In this document: positions 50,838 to 60,549 of the stretch, piece after piece | Position numbering within the stretch: position 1 is the first letter of the stretch | Layout: each line of letters begins with the position of its first letter | DNA from: Litoreibacter sp. | GTDB taxonomy: Bacteria; Pseudomonadota; Alphaproteobacteria; Rhodobacterales; Rhodobacteraceae | Length of the DNA stretch: 64,000 nt | Reading direction: 5' to 3' | NCBI GenBank assembly: GCA_026710325.1 | Contig: JAPORH010000011.1 | Span: 1-64,000, forward strand | The notes under the pieces: generated by a model | What the model saw: the letters and a program-made list of their open reading frames with translations, nothing else | What the model was told of the DNA's origin: nothing | Database searches by the model: none | Translations under genes and position numbers: made by a program

Positions 50838-52907
50838 TTGATGTCACTGTCTGTCCCACAGCAAATCCTTGATGCGCTGACCGATGTGGTCATGCCGCGC
50901 CTGAACCCTGAGCCTGAGATGGCCGAGTCGCTCCGCGTCGGCGTCTATGATGTGCCTGTATATCGGACCGGAGCGCTGGTCATCGGAAGCGGTGCCGCAG
51001 GCCTGCGCGCGGCGGTTGAGATGAAACGGCGCGGTGTGGATGTCACCATCATTAGCCAAAGCGCCTGGGGTGGCACGTCGGCCTGCTCTGGCTCTGACAA
51101 GCAGACGCTGCACACGGCCAATACCAAGGATCAAGGCGACAACTTTCAGGCCATGGCAGAGGCGATCCGCGCGGGCGGCGCGATGGATGAAGACACCGCC
51201 TATATCGAGGCGGTCGGGTCTGTGCGTGCCATGGCCTCACTGCAATATCTGGGATTGCCGTTGCCGCAGGACCATCTGGGCGGCACGCTGCGCTATCAGA
51301 CCGATCATGACGAGGTCGGCAGGGCCACATCCTGCGGGCCGCGCACGTCCCGGCTCATGGTCAAGGTTTTGGCCGAAGAGGCGCTCCGCCTGGATATCCC
51401 CTTCTTCAACCATACGACTGCGATCAAGGTGTTGAAAGACGCGCAGGGTGTGACCGGCCTCCTCGTGATCCGACCCAAGGAAGGCACCGAGGCGAACCCC
51501 TACGGTCTCGCCCTTTACGCCTGTTCCGCGCTGGTCTTGGCCGCCGGTGGCCCGGGTGAGATGTACCGTGACAGCGTCTTTCCAAATGGCTGTTTCGGGA
51601 CATTGGGGCTGGCGTTGGAGGCCGGGTTGGAGCTGACCAACATCACCGAAAGCCAGTTCGGCATCGGCACCCGTCGTGAAGGGTTCCCTTGGAACCTCTC
51701 GGGCACCTATGTGCAGGTGATCCCTCACATCTACTCGGTCGACGATGGAGGCTCCGAATACCCCTTCCTCGCCGACTATTACCGAACCACGCAAGAGCTG
51801 GCCTCGAACATCTTCCGCAAGGGATACCAATGGCCGTTCCACGCAAGCCGAATGTTGGATTTCCAATCGAGCCTTGTGGACCTCGCCATCTTCCGCGAAA
51901 GCCAGAAGGGCCGCCGTGTCTTCATGGATTTCAACCGCAACCCGGAAGCAATTGACCTGCCCTTCAGCTTGGATCGTCTCGACGACGATGTCAGCCGCTA
52001 TCTGCGCAACGCGGGCGCTGATCATGCGCTTCCCATAGACCGATTGCGCCACATGAACCCGCTCGCGATTGAGCTTTACAAGCGCTACAAGGTTGACATC
52101 ACGGCGGCCCCTTTGGAATTCGCGGTGAATAATCAACACATGAATGGCGGGATCGCGGTGGACACCTGGGGCCGGACAAACGTGCCCGGTATCTACGCGG
52201 TGGGCGAGGCGTCAGGAACCCATGGCGTGACCCGCCCAGGTGGCTCGGCGCTGAATGCAGGGCAGGTCTTTGGGACCCGCGTGGCCGAACATGTCGGGGC
52301 CGCCGGCCATGCCGCCACGCCGTCCCAATCTGATTTGACGCAGGCTGCAAACACCGCCGTTGCGGAGATTGACCGTGTTCTCAGCACCGAGAGCGATGTG
52401 ACGTGGAAAGACATCCGGACGGATGTTCAGGCGCGCATGAGCGATCATGCCGGTATCCTGTGTACCGCCGATGACGTGGCCGGGGCATTGGCAGACGCGC
52501 GCGCGCTCAATGCACGGATCCGCGCAAAAGGCATGATGGTGTCGCGCCCGTCCGAGACGGCCCGCGTCCTGCAATGGCAGCAAATGGCTTTGGCGTCGGA
52601 GGCGGTGCTTGCCGCGCTCGATCACTACATCGCGCAAGGCGGAGGCAGCCGGGGCGCGCGGGCGATCTGTGACCCTTTGGGCGATGCCTTGCCGCACTCC
52701 GTGCATGGGCCCTTGCCCGAGGTCCGGTTTCGCGCAGAACGCGATGCCGACAAGGAAAGTCAGCTGCATGTGCGCTTGGATGGGCCAAACATGATCGTCA
52801 CCGAGGTGCCAAATCGCCGATATGTCGGCGACAAGTCGTTCTTTGAACGCGATTGGCCCGCGTGGCTCACCGGGGGCATCTACGATCAAGACGCCCCAAT
52901 GCCTTGA
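50838..52907 (+). CDS. SdhA/FrdA/NadB-like FAD-binding oxidoreductase
   Basis: GALVIGSGAAGLRAAVEMKRRGVDVTIISQSAWGGTSACSGSD...NNQHMNGGIAVDTWGRTNVPGIYAVGEASGTHGVTRPGGSALNAGQVFGTRVAEH. Confidence 0.87.
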   Translation: MMSLSVPQQILDALTDVVMPRLNPEPEMAESLRVGVYDVPVYRTGALVIGSGAAGLRAAVEMKRRGVDVTIISQSAWGGTSACSGSDKQTLHTANTKDQGDNFQAMAEAIRAGGAMDEDTAYIEAVGSVRAMASLQYLGLPLPQDHLGGTLRYQTDHDEVGRATSCGPRTSRLMVKVLAEEALRLDIPFFNHTTAIKVLKDAQGVTGLLVIRPKEGTEANPYGLALYACSALVLAAGGPGEMYRDSVFPNGCFGTLGLALEAGLELTNITESQFGIGTRREGFPWNLSGTYVQVIPHIYSVDDGGSEYPFLADYYRTTQELASNIFRKGYQWPFHASRMLDFQSSLVDLAIFRESQKGRRVFMDFNRNPEAIDLPFSLDRLDDDVSRYLRNAGADHALPIDRLRHMNPLAIELYKRYKVDITAAPLEFAVNNQHMNGGIAVDTWGRTNVPGIYAVGEASGTHGVTRPGGSALNAGQVFGTRVAEHVGAAGHAATPSQSDLTQAANTAVAEIDRVLSTESDVTWKDIRTDVQARMSDHAGILCTADDVAGALADARALNARIRAKGMMVSRPSETARVLQWQQMALASEAVLAALDHYIAQGGGSRGARAICDPLGDALPHSVHGPLPEVRFRAERDADKESQLHVRLDGPNMIVTEVPNRRYVGDKSFFERDWPAWLTGGIYDQDAPMP

Positions 52908-53243
52908 TCCGCTTCGCCTCGCCCTAGGCGGTTGCAGTCGGCGAAGCCATGATCGAGTTGGCGAAAACCGGCCGGCTCCTACTGCGGGAGTTTCACAGAC
53001 GACATGTCCGCCTGGCGCCTGCTGGGTGAGGATGAAGACTGGCTCGCGCGGTCACGACAAGATGCGGGCAGGGTCCTCGTCTCAGGCCACTCAGGTTCAA
53101 TGAGCGAAATGGGCGCTCGATGGTCCACACCTTGCTCCAAGTTCTGCTTTGTCGGAGAAATCGGCATTTCGCTGTATTGCGTCAATCTCTGCAATGCTCG
53201 CCATGGACTATCTTTCGTCAGCAGGTGGCTGAGCATACTGCGT

Positions 53244-54155
53244 TTATGAAACGACGATCGCGATCCACATCGGCAGGGTTATGCAAGCAAGGCCCGTGGA
53301 TTGGGCTATGATTTCTGCGGGTCCGCGTCGGTCTGCGCCGAAGCGTGCTGCCAGCGTTTGCGCGGCGGCTGCGGTTGGCAATGCGCAGAAGAGCACGACT
53401 ACGGATGTTTGTGTCGAATTGAAGTCCATGACCTTGGCAAGGCCGAATGCGAACAGCGGGAGCAAAATCAGTTTGATGAGATGAAATCCACTGGTGAGGC
53501 CATTCAGCCCCCATAGAACCCGCAAATTCAGGGACGCTCCAATGGAGAGGAGTGCTGCGGGGATTGCAACTGCGGCCAGCCGGTCCAAGGTCAATTCAGC
53601 TGTCGCTGGCAGAGGCTGGCCGGACGCTCCAACAAACAATCCGGCGCTGCTGGCCAGAAAGAAAGGGTTCGTGACAATTGCTTTGAACACAGGTCCGACG
53701 GTCTGACCGGCTCCGCGCGCGAGCGCGCCGACAGCAAGGATGTTGGCCAGCGGCACTGCCAATCCGATGGCAACGGCCATCAACGCAGCAGCTTCTTGGG
53801 GCAGTGCCTGGGCCACCACAAAGGCAAGTCCCGCGTTGAAGCGCCACGCCGTCTGCCAGACACCGGCGAAGTCCAGAAAGGACGCAGGCCCAATCCGCCT
53901 GAGCGGCCAGGCCAGAACAAAACCGAGCCCGATCAAGACCCAGACCGCTACGCCGATAGATGTAGTATCACTAAGGCCAATCGGACGCGCTGCCGCCGCA
54001 GTGAACATGAGGGCGGGGAAGAAAACAAAAAAGCAGAGCTTATCTAGGGCGACCCACAGGGTATTTTCGAGAAACCGGCCAAGCAGCATGCCGAGCGCGA
54101 TGATCATGACATCTGGCGCAAGGGCCAGAGCGATGGAGCCTGCCACGCCCATCAT
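53244..54155 (-). CDS. AEC (auxin efflux carrier) family transporter
   Basis: Ten-TM-like AEC permease; ALGMLLGRFLENTLWVALDKLCFFVFFPALMFTAAA. Confidence 0.82.
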   Translation of the reverse strand: MMGVAGSIALALAPDVMIIALGMLLGRFLENTLWVALDKLCFFVFFPALMFTAAAARPIGLSDTTSIGVAVWVLIGLGFVLAWPLRRIGPASFLDFAGVWQTAWRFNAGLAFVVAQALPQEAAALMAVAIGLAVPLANILAVGALARGAGQTVGPVFKAIVTNPFFLASSAGLFVGASGQPLPATAELTLDRLAAVAIPAALLSIGASLNLRVLWGLNGLTSGFHLIKLILLPLFAFGLAKVMDFNSTQTSVVVLFCALPTAAAAQTLAARFGADRRGPAEIIAQSTGLACITLPMWIAIVVS

Positions 54156-55333
54156 GCGGACAGACGCACTGCGTAGGCGAGACGGTTCGTCGCTTGTTTC
54201 ATTGGCTCTAAATCGTTCGAGGCAAAGCAGAACCGGGCGTAGCGTGCGATCTCGCTATCTGACTTGCTTGCTGCAAAGGCCGCGCCCGGCGCATACAGCG
54301 CGCCTTGCGCTACTGCGGTCTCAAACAGCCGCTTTGGATCGATATGCTCGGGCAGTCGCGCCCACAAGAACATCCCGCCCGTCACCGATGGCGCGTCAAA
54401 GCCTGCCGCGATCAGTCCCTCAAGCAACGCATTGTGCCGCTTAAGGTAGCATGCGCGTACTTTGATCAGCCAGTCTTCGAACCGCCCGGAGGACAGATAG
54501 GCCAAAGCCACCATTTGCGCCGTACCGCTTGATTGCAGGTCGCTTGCCTGTTTCATCGCGGTCAGATGTGGCGCCAACTCTTGCGGGGCGAGCATCCAGC
54601 CGATCCGCAGACCCGGCGCGATGGACTTGGAGCACGACCGCAGGGCAATCACCCGCGCGCCATGATCCACGGCCATCTCCCAAAGGGATGACGGTGGCGG
54701 CGCGTCGAACCATAGGTCCCGGTAGGGGTCGTCCTCGATGATCGACACACCCATCCCGGCGCAGATCGCCAAAAGCGCGCCTCTGCGTTTTGTGCTCAGG
54801 ACCGATCCTGTGGGGTTCCCGAATGTGGGTGTGAGATATAGAGCGCGCGCTTTGCTGTCCCGAATGGCTTGCTTCAACGCGTCGAGGCAAAGCCCGCCTG
54901 CGTCTTCAGACACAGGGTAGGCAGTGACGCCGCACGCCGCCAAGACCGACAGCGTCGCGGGATAAAGCGCCTCGGGCACCAAGACGGTGTCCCCGGGGTC
55001 GCACAGTGTGCGGACAGCCAGGTCGATCCCTTGCTGCGCGCCAGACGTGATGATCACGCGGTCCGGCTGGTCCCCAGACAGATCTGCAAGTGCGCGCCTT
55101 AGCCGCGGATCACCGGCGGTTGGGCCATAGCGCCACGCCATCGGGTCAGCCGCTGCCGCTTGAAGCGCCTCTCGCAAACCGACGTGATCGCAGGCATCGG
55201 ACGAGGGATGGCCGCCCCCCAGTGAGATCATGCCATCGCGCGCAGCCAGGGGATAAAGCGCGCGCAATGGATTTTCGGGAAGCGCTGTAGCGGCGCGCGA
55301 AAGCAGTGTCGTGTGAGGGACAAAATTTGTCAT
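54152..55333 (-). CDS. PLP-dependent aminotransferase (fold I, 2-aminoadipate-like)
   Basis: MTNFVPHTTLLSRAATALPENPLRALYPLAARDGMISLGGGHPSSDA...ITSGAQQGIDLAVRTL...LTPTFGNPTGSVLS...SCSKSIAPGLRIGWMLAP. Confidence 0.9.
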   Translation of the reverse strand: MTNFVPHTTLLSRAATALPENPLRALYPLAARDGMISLGGGHPSSDACDHVGLREALQAAAADPMAWRYGPTAGDPRLRRALADLSGDQPDRVIITSGAQQGIDLAVRTLCDPGDTVLVPEALYPATLSVLAACGVTAYPVSEDAGGLCLDALKQAIRDSKARALYLTPTFGNPTGSVLSTKRRGALLAICAGMGVSIIEDDPYRDLWFDAPPPSSLWEMAVDHGARVIALRSCSKSIAPGLRIGWMLAPQELAPHLTAMKQASDLQSSGTAQMVALAYLSSGRFEDWLIKVRACYLKRHNALLEGLIAAGFDAPSVTGGMFLWARLPEHIDPKRLFETAVAQGALYAPGAAFAASKSDSEIARYARFCFASNDLEPMKQATNRLAYAVRLSA

Positions 55334-55369
55334 GCTCCATGCTTTGCGTGACAAAGTAGGCATAAACAA

Positions 55370-55384
55370 ATAACCAATGGTTAT
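55370..55384. promoter_or_regulatory. Dyad ATAACCA-A-TGGTTAT, putative LysR box
   Basis: 7-1-7 perfect palindrome containing T-N11-A between divergent aminotransferase and lysR genes. Confidence 0.55.
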
Positions 55385-55388
55385 GAAT

Positions 55389-56255
55389 ATGCGTCCCCTT
55401 GATACCGTTCCCATCATCGCTTTGCGCGCCCTGCCGCTGATCCAAGAGACCGGCAGCATCACCCGAGCGGCGAACGCCTTGGGTGTTTCACAACCCGCCA
55501 TCAGCCGCGCCATCGCAGCGCTCGAGGAGAAATCGGCGGTCGTAGTGACACACCGGATCGGCGGGCAAATCAGACTGACGGCGGAGGGTGAGCGCCTTGC
55601 AGAGCTTGGCCGTCGCGAGGCGCTGCTGCGCCAAGACGCATGGGAGGATGTGACCGCTTTGAGGCGCAAAAAGACCGGGGCCTTGCGCATAGGTTCTATT
55701 GGCGCGTCGGCCTCGACCCAGCTCTTGCCGAAACTGCTTGGGCGCTATCAAAGCCGATTTCCTGAAATCCGTCTTGCTGTCCGCGAAATTCCCGAAACAG
55801 CGATGGCCGAAGCGCTCAAAACAGGGGTCGTCGATGTCGCCATCACATTGGCGCAGGAGGACCCCGCGCTGGAACAGGTGCCACTTGCAAATGACCACTT
55901 AGTCGCCCTGATGCCCGATGACCGGGTCTGGCCGGAACGGCTTACACCGCAGGACCTTGCGACTTTGCCTTTCGTTATGACGAAAGGTGGTTCAGAGCCC
56001 TTGGTGCGAGCCTGGTTCGCCCATGCTGGCGTTGCACCTGATATCCGGCATGAGGCACAACAGATCACTTCGCTCTTGGCGCTTGTGCGCGCGGGTCTGG
56101 GCGCGACCATCATTGCCGATCTTGCCGCGCCAGAACATCACCCGGGTCTCGTCAAGGTGCCCCTTGCCCCCCCAGCCCCGCGTGAAATCGTCCTCGCACG
56201 TGTGGCTGGCAACCTCACTTCAGAGGCTTTGTCAGCCTTTTGGGCGACGCTTTAA
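55389..56255 (+). CDS. LysR family transcriptional regulator
   Basis: MRPLDTVPIIALRALPLIQETGSITRAANALGVSQPAISRAIAALEE; start could also be 55377 or 55383. Confidence 0.93.
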   Translation: MRPLDTVPIIALRALPLIQETGSITRAANALGVSQPAISRAIAALEEKSAVVVTHRIGGQIRLTAEGERLAELGRREALLRQDAWEDVTALRRKKTGALRIGSIGASASTQLLPKLLGRYQSRFPEIRLAVREIPETAMAEALKTGVVDVAITLAQEDPALEQVPLANDHLVALMPDDRVWPERLTPQDLATLPFVMTKGGSEPLVRAWFAHAGVAPDIRHEAQQITSLLALVRAGLGATIIADLAAPEHHPGLVKVPLAPPAPREIVLARVAGNLTSEALSAFWATL

Positions 56256-56831
56256 GCGGCGTATGCAAGCCTAACCAGCACCAAGTGTAAGGCGCAAGAG
56301 TTGGCAGATCTATCTATCAACACAGCCGAAATTGAACGCATTGAAACCCACAATGGCATAATCCGTGACTTTTGTTTTGAGTTGAGCCGAGTTTTGGCCT
56401 CAACCGAAGGAGCAGACACTGGTGCATTGTGTAGCATCCAGCGGAATGGGCTCGAAGCCGCCATTTGCTGTAAATGACTCCAACCTCCGGCACCGAGGCG
56501 GAAGGCTGCCAAAAGGCACTCTTGACGCCACCACCCATTTCAGGCGTCGAATTAATGCGATTCTTGACGCCGCCGATCGACAATTCAAGGTCCCACTTAA
56601 ACTAAGTGCTGGCGCCACCCGCCTAGGGCGTTTCACTTTGAGACACCTCGCGTTCAACGGCCAATCCCGTCCACTCTTTGAGTGGCGTGCCGCGTAGAAA
56701 GTAACGGATGGGTTCACAGATGCTCGCTGCAAGGTGATCGAAAAAGGGCGGTCTCGTCTGGCACATCGTCATGTTTGCTGTTTGTCTCATGTCGCGCGTG
56801 CCTTGCCAAAGAACAGACAAAGGAAGCCGAT

Positions 56832-57461
56832 ATGAAAAACTACGCAGACGTGATGTTTCACGAGGCGGTGGCGGAGCTGCAGAAGGAGGATGGCAGCTAC
56901 GCCAAATACCAAAAGCTCTACCCGCACCGACAGCAGGAGGGGTTTAGCGAGGCCGATATCGCCTTCCTCCAATCGCGCGAGAGCATTTACATGGCGAGTG
57001 TTGATCCTGAAGGCTGGCCTTATGTGCAGCATCGCGGCGGGCCGCGTGGATTTTTGAAAGTCGTGGGTGGGAAAAAGATCGTTTGCGCGGATTACGCGGG
57101 CAACCGGCAGTTCATCTCCATGGGCAACCTCGCGCGCGACGACCGCGTCTCGATCTTCGCGATGGATTACGAAAACCAACGCCGCTTAAAAATGCAAGCC
57201 CGCGCGCGGCTGCGCAAAGCGGCGGATGTGGAGCTGGAGGTGCTGGAGCTGCTGGGCGAGGGCGGCCCGGAGGCCGAACGCGTGCTGGAGCTTGAGGTGA
57301 TCGCCATGGACTGGAATTGCCCCAAATACATCCCGCGCATGTATTCCGAGGCCGCCTTGCGAGAAGTCATCGGCCCAAGGATCGCGGCGCTGAAGGCGGA
57401 GAATGAAAGGTTGCGGGAAGCTCTAGAGAGTTTCATTGGTGATAAGTCGAACAAGCCTTAG
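56832..57461 (+). CDS. Pyridoxamine 5'-phosphate oxidase family protein
   Basis: FLQSRESIYMASVDPEGWPYVQHRGGPRGFLKVVGGKKIVCADYAGNRQFISMGNLARDDRVSIFAMDYENQRRLK. Confidence 0.9.
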   Translation: MKNYADVMFHEAVAELQKEDGSYAKYQKLYPHRQQEGFSEADIAFLQSRESIYMASVDPEGWPYVQHRGGPRGFLKVVGGKKIVCADYAGNRQFISMGNLARDDRVSIFAMDYENQRRLKMQARARLRKAADVELEVLELLGEGGPEAERVLELEVIAMDWNCPKYIPRMYSEAALREVIGPRIAALKAENERLREALESFIGDKSNKP

Positions 57462-57583
57462 CCAGAGAATTAACGGTCCTACACAATTGCCGTTAAGCAT
57501 TGACATTGCCCGCGCCAAAGGAGGTTGTGAACCGTGTTTGCGGTGGTACTTGTTGAACAGCAAATCCCGAAAAGGCCTGGCAT

Positions 57584-58306
57584 ATGAAGAACGGCAAACC
57601 GTCTCTATTCTTTGACATTCGCTACTATCTTGATAGCGATCCAGCGCATCATAAGAATTATTTCGAATTGCAGGCCTACGGCCGAAGATTGGCTTGGCTA
57701 TTGAATGCGAGGGGGATGAGTTTTGGGTCGTTCGACACACTTACTTTCTTGACTGACAAAAAATTGACGGAACAAACGCTTGGTGAGGTTGGGACCGGCG
57801 AAAACTGGTGGTTCCGAAATGTCTATGTTGGTAGCCATCTTGAATTTAAAGATGAACAAAAGTCGCTCGAGGCCGGTCGAGAAGCTACGCTGACGGCACT
57901 TAGGCAATTATGCCCAGACAAAAGTGATCAGATTGATGGTGCTGATAAAATAGCCATGTTGTATGGCGAAAGTCTTAGGTTTGTCGTTCGGAGCAAAGAC
58001 TATGCCAAATACAGATTGGAGCTTGCTACGAATATTTCGGCGCACCCGTCAGAAGACCACTATTATGCGTTAATCACAGAAAAGCCTACCGGTGATGTTG
58101 TCGAAGTCGGGCCAATACAAAGTGGCATTTATCTCTTGGCAAAAGCTGAGCTCGCGGGGGTCGGCATTAGAGACTTTGAGGTGAAGCGCGACGATCGAGG
58201 TGATCTATGTGCTTCAAGTTCATTGGGTCAAATAGTGGCAAATGGGAGTTCAAGGTATATGAACGAGAGCCTTTATGTAAGCATGGTGAAAAGAGGCCCA
58301 GCTTGA
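57584..58306 (+). CDS. Hypothetical protein, no recognised domain
   Basis: 240-aa ORF, visibly more AT-rich than neighbours, MKNGKPSLFFDIRYYLDSDPAHHKNYFELQAYGRRLAWLLNARGMSFGSFDTLTFLTDK. Confidence 0.55.
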   Translation: MKNGKPSLFFDIRYYLDSDPAHHKNYFELQAYGRRLAWLLNARGMSFGSFDTLTFLTDKKLTEQTLGEVGTGENWWFRNVYVGSHLEFKDEQKSLEAGREATLTALRQLCPDKSDQIDGADKIAMLYGESLRFVVRSKDYAKYRLELATNISAHPSEDHYYALITEKPTGDVVEVGPIQSGIYLLAKAELAGVGIRDFEVKRDDRGDLCASSSLGQIVANGSSRYMNESLYVSMVKRGPA

Positions 58307-58457
58307 TCGGCTATATTGATCTGAGCGCTTTCCTCGCAGTGAGACGGATAAAGGGGTTGCATTGATACGCAACCAGCCCTAAACGACCCACTCATCATGA
58401 ACTCCACCGGAATCAGGGTGACCGCCAAGCGGGCTCTCCGGTGTTTGACAAAAGGAA

Positions 58458-58673
58458 ATGGCAATGAACGACAGCGAACTTCGCGAGAAGACCGCTGACC
58501 AGTTGAATGAAGAACTGGCCAGCCTCAAGAAAGAAGCTTTCAACCTGCGTTTTCAGCAAGCCACTGGGCAGCTGGAAAACACATCCCGTATGCGCTCCGT
58601 CAAGCGTGACGCCGCACGGGTCAAAACCATTCTGAACGAAAAGGCGAAAGCCGCAGCTGGGGAGGACAAGTAA
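58458..58673 (+). CDS. rpmC: 50S ribosomal protein L29
   Basis: [60 protein letters not shown]; start 58458 or 58464. Confidence 0.96.
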   Translation: MAMNDSELREKTADQLNEELASLKKEAFNLRFQQATGQLENTSRMRSVKRDAARVKTILNEKAKAAAGEDK

Positions 58674-58906
58674 TGCCCAAGCGTATCCTGCAAGGCACCG
58701 TGACCTCCAACCAGAACGCGCAGACTGTAACCGTGTCTGTCGAACGTCGCTTCACGCACCCCGTTCTGAAGAAAACCATCCGTAAGTCCAAGAAATACCG
58801 GGCTCACGATGAGAACAACACATTCAACGTAGGCGACACCGTCCGCATCCAGGAATGTGCCCCTAAGTCGAAAACGAAACGTTGGGAAGTCCTCGAAAAG
58901 GCTTAA
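58673..58906 (+). CDS. rpsQ: 30S ribosomal protein S17
   Basis: [47 protein letters not shown]. Confidence 0.97.
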   Translation: MPKRILQGTVTSNQNAQTVTVSVERRFTHPVLKKTIRKSKKYRAHDENNTFNVGDTVRIQECAPKSKTKRWEVLEKA

Positions 58907-58967
58907 CCCCAATACCACGAAACCGTGGGGCGCGTGATCTGCGTCCCCAAAGGTCGGGAGACATCAC

Positions 58968-59336
58968 ATGATCCAGATGCAGACCAATCTTGATGTGGCT
59001 GACAATAGCGGCGCTCGCCGTGTTCAGTGCATTAAGGTTCTGGGTGGCTCCAAGCGTAAATACGCATCCGTCGGCGACATTATTGTCGTCTCGGTAAAGG
59101 AAGCCATCCCGCGCGGCCGCGTAAAGAAAGGCGACGTCCGCAAGGCCGTTGTTGTGCGCACCGCCAAAGAGGTCCGTCGCGAAGACGGCACCGCAATCCG
59201 TTTTGACCGCAACGCCGCTGTTATCTTGAATAACGCAGGCGAGCCCGTCGGCACCCGTATCTTCGGGCCCGTCGTGCGGGAGCTGCGCGCCAAGAACTTC
59301 ATGAAAATCATCTCGCTCGCTCCGGAGGTGCTGTAA
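58968..59336 (+). CDS. rplN: 50S ribosomal protein L14
   Basis: [57 protein letters not shown]. Confidence 0.98.
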   Translation: MIQMQTNLDVADNSGARRVQCIKVLGGSKRKYASVGDIIVVSVKEAIPRGRVKKGDVRKAVVVRTAKEVRREDGTAIRFDRNAAVILNNAGEPVGTRIFGPVVRELRAKNFMKIISLAPEVL

Positions 59337-59338
59337 TC

Positions 59339-59644
59339 ATGGCCGCTAAGTTGAAAAAAGGTGACGAAGTCATCGTTTTGACCGGCAAGGACAAGGGCAA
59401 GAAGGGCAACATCACGTCCGTCGACCCAAAATCCGGCAAGGCAATCGTTGATGGCATCAACATCGCGATCCGCCACGTCAAACAGTCCCAGAACGATCAG
59501 GGCGGCCGTCAGCCAAAGGCAATGCCTATTCAGCTGTCGAACCTTGCTCTGGTAGACGCGAATGGCAAAGCCACCCGCGTGGGCTTCAAAATGGATGGCG
59601 ACAAGAAAGTGCGCTACGCCAAGACAACAGGGGACGTGATCTGA
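59339..59644 (+). CDS. rplX: 50S ribosomal protein L24
   Basis: [41 protein letters not shown]. Confidence 0.98.
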   Translation: MAAKLKKGDEVIVLTGKDKGKKGNITSVDPKSGKAIVDGINIAIRHVKQSQNDQGGRQPKAMPIQLSNLALVDANGKATRVGFKMDGDKKVRYAKTTGDVI

Positions 59645-60207
59645 TGCTAGACGATGCAAACTACACCCCCCGCCTGAAGACGGTCTATAAAGACACGATC
59701 CGTGCCGCGATGAAGGAGGAATTCTCCTACAAAAACGACATGCAGATCCCGCGTCTGGACAAAATCGTTCTGAACATCGGTGCCGGCAAGGCTGCTGTTA
59801 AAGACAGCAAGAAGCCCCAAAGCGCTGCAGACGATCTGACCGCCATCGCTGGCCAAAAGGCCATGGTGACCCGCGCCAAGAAATCCATCGCTGGCTTCCG
59901 CATCCGCGAAGAGATGCCGCTTGGCGCAAAGGTGACCCTGCGCGGTGACAAGATGTACGAATTCCTCGATCGCCTGATCACGATCGCTTTGCCTCGCGTC
60001 CGCGACTTCCGCGGCGTCTCCGGCAAAAGCTTCGACGGCCGCGGCAACTACGCCATGGGCCTGAAAGAGCATATCGTGTTCCCCGAGATCGACTTCGACA
60101 AGATCGACGAGGCCTGGGGCCTGGATATCGTCATCTGCACCACCGCACCCACCGACGCTGAAGCAAAGAGCCTGTTGAAAGCCTTCAACATGCCTTTCAG
60201 CAACTAA
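59644..60207 (+). CDS. rplE: 50S ribosomal protein L5
   Basis: [42 protein letters not shown]. Confidence 0.98.
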   Translation: MLDDANYTPRLKTVYKDTIRAAMKEEFSYKNDMQIPRLDKIVLNIGAGKAAVKDSKKPQSAADDLTAIAGQKAMVTRAKKSIAGFRIREEMPLGAKVTLRGDKMYEFLDRLITIALPRVRDFRGVSGKSFDGRGNYAMGLKEHIVFPEIDFDKIDEAWGLDIVICTTAPTDAEAKSLLKAFNMPFSN

Positions 60208-60229
60208 GCGCCGGGACAGGAGAAAAGAC

Positions 60230-60535
60230 ATGGCTAAAAAAGCAATGATCGAACGCGAAAAGAAGCGGGAGCGCCTGGTGAAGAAATACGCCGCCAAGCG
60301 CGCAGCCCTGCTGGCCATCGCAAATGACCAAGAAAAGCCGATGGAAGAGCGCTTCAAGGCGCGTCTGAAACTGGCCGAACTGCCGCGCAACAGCTCGGCA
60401 ACCCGCCTGCACAACCGCTGCCAGCTGACCGGTCGTCCGCACGCTTACTACCGTAAGCTGAAGATTTCCCGGATCGCGCTGCGGGACCTTGGCTCCTCGG
60501 GCCAGATCCCCGGCATGGTCAAGTCGAGCTGGTAA
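60230..60535 (+). CDS. rpsN: 30S ribosomal protein S14
   Basis: [27 protein letters not shown]...[36 protein letters not shown]. Confidence 0.98.
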   Translation: MAKKAMIEREKKRERLVKKYAAKRAALLAIANDQEKPMEERFKARLKLAELPRNSSATRLHNRCQLTGRPHAYYRKLKISRIALRDLGSSGQIPGMVKSSW

Positions 60536-60549
60536 GGAGGGTATAAGAT

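Noticed and set aside
51237-52139. 300-aa ORF on - strand
   Set aside because: Antisense to the SdhA-like flavoprotein; no recognisable motif.
36565-52907. Interpretation as an integrative island or prophage
   Set aside because: No integrase, transposase, tRNA boundary or phage genes seen, and no obvious composition shift through the cluster by eye.
55334-55690. N-terminal extension of the aminotransferase ORF
   Set aside because: Overlaps the LysR coding region on the opposite strand; MTNFVPHTT at 55333 is the sensible start.
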